A stretch of 5,119 bases of DNA from the NCBI GenBank assembly GCA_041654355.1, contig JBAZDQ010000100.1, positions 1-5,119 on the forward strand, in the 5' to 3' direction. Shown here one piece after another: positions 4,880-5,119 of the stretch. Under the pieces are notes generated by a model. That model worked only from the letters and a program-made list of their open reading frames with translations. It was not told where the DNA came from and ran no database searches. The stretch's first letter is position 1, and every line of letters begins with the position of its first letter. Origin of the DNA: DMER64 sp041654355. GTDB taxonomy: Bacteria; Bacteroidota; Bacteroidia; Bacteroidales; UBA932. Position numbers and translations under genes: made by a program.

Positions 4880-4881
4880 GG

Positions 4882-5034
4882 CTACTCCTCCCGTTTTGCG
4901 GAAACATATCGGGTTATTAGTTCTAATATCAAACCCTGCATACTCTTTCCTTCTTTTGCCGCTCTTGCCTTGAGTTCGCGCCTTATTGATTCGGGTATGT
5001 TGCGCATAATAATAGTTTTATTGTCGTCCATCAT
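4882..5034 (-). CDS. Ribbon-helix-helix (Arc/CopG-like) protein, 50 residues
   Basis: The sequence shows a short beta strand (NKTIIMRNIP, residues 5-14), helix A (ESIRRELKARAAKEG, 15-29), a turn at GKS, and helix B (MQGLILELITRYVSAK, 32-47). This is the layout of an Arc/CopG/FitA-like RHH dimer that binds operator DNA through the strand. The start is placed at the ATG pair 5034/5031, next to AAGGGGGG (5039-5046). A longer frame to 5106 adds 24 residues with no RHH character and overlaps the upstream gene. Such proteins are often antitoxins or small repressors. No PIN-domain toxin follows; instead the transposase-like fragment starts 2 bp later. Either a repressor or an orphan antitoxin is possible. 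Confidence 0.82.
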   Translation of the reverse strand: MMDDNKTIIMRNIPESIRRELKARAAKEGKSMQGLILELITRYVSAKREE

Positions 5035-5038
5035 TGTT

Positions 5039-5046
5039 CCCCCCTT
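5039..5046 (-). promoter_or_regulatory. Ribosome binding site of the RHH gene
   Basis: On the - strand AAGGGGGG precedes ATGATG with spacings of 4 (to 5034) and 7 (to 5031) bases. It overlaps the stop codon of the upstream gene (5047-5045) and decides against the longer frame starting at 5106. Confidence 0.65.
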
Positions 5047-5119
5047 AAATGACCTTTGCGCTGTTGTAGGCTTCCGTCGCTGCGTCCCCATTGTAGAGGT
5101 ATTCATCCGCCCAGTTTTC
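5045..5119 (-). CDS. Unidentified protein, C-terminal end only
   Basis: On the - strand a frame open from the right edge encodes 24 residues, starting ENWADEYLYNGDAA and ending TEAYNSAKVI, and stops at TAA (5047-5045). It lies 10 bases before the RHH start, so the two are probably co-transcribed. The composition (acidic, Ala/Tyr-rich) looks like real protein, but the fragment is too short to identify. Its final codons contain a 12-base string (rc of 5049-5060) also found in both 104-bp repeats. Confidence 0.5.
   Translation of the reverse strand, partial: ENWADEYLYNGDAATEAYNSAKVI

Noticed and set aside
4882..5034. RHH gene as the antitoxin of a complete toxin-antitoxin pair
   Set aside because: No toxin gene follows; the next frame is transposase-like, and the upstream gene is cut by the window edge, so no pair can be shown.
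5035..5106. 24-residue N-terminal extension of the RHH protein
   Set aside because: It overlaps another coding frame that ends at 5045, lacks RHH features, and the AAGGGGGG site points to the inner ATG pair.

Overview
The window looks like the early/replication region of a tailed phage or prophage from a bacterium, or a metagenomic scaffold of one. The evidence is a tightly packed run of small genes on the + strand, strong GGAGG-type ribosome binding sites, ATGA/TGATG stop-start overlaps, and a recognisable replication module: VRR-NUC nuclease, DnaB-type helicase, DUF4373-like replication initiator, and a small HTH protein. I saw no structural, lysis, integrase or repressor genes and no rRNA or tRNA. 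The host cannot be named from sequence alone.

Region 1 (1-1515) is accessory. It holds the tail of an unidentified gene, an 18-repeat pentapeptide protein with an unrecognised C-terminal domain, and an unidentified 145-residue protein. A 104-bp direct repeat (120-223 and 968-1071, 103/104 identical) brackets the pentapeptide gene. Each copy encodes the same C-terminal tail for the gene before it, two overlapping mini-ORFs, and the ribosome binding site for the gene after it. The pentapeptide gene therefore behaves like an 848-bp cassette.

Region 2 (1516-1626) is a short non-coding stretch with a perfect 8-bp stem-loop, a 60-bp-spaced imperfect repeat and a 10-N assembly gap.

Region 3 (1627-4735) is the replication operon. 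VRR-NUC, a 39-residue ORF and the DnaB-like helicase are joined by 4-bp overlaps. An HNH endonuclease, the initiator and the HTH protein follow, with overlaps between the last three. The HNH gene and the first half of the initiator gene are AT-rich (about 30-35% GC in sampled 60-base blocks, against about 58-65% in the flanking genes). The HNH protein also starts with nearly the same 13 residues as the initiator. Together these suggest a mosaic import associated with a homing-type nuclease.

Region 4 (4736-5119) is on the - strand and converges on the replication operon. It contains the end of a gene entering from the right edge, a 50-residue ribbon-helix-helix protein, and, 2 bp downstream of that, what looks like the N-terminus of an IS1595/ISXO2-type transposase. 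The transposase breaks off at the stop codon of the HTH gene. No complete insertion sequence or terminal repeats are visible.

No CRISPR array, convincing promoter or Rho-independent terminator was found.
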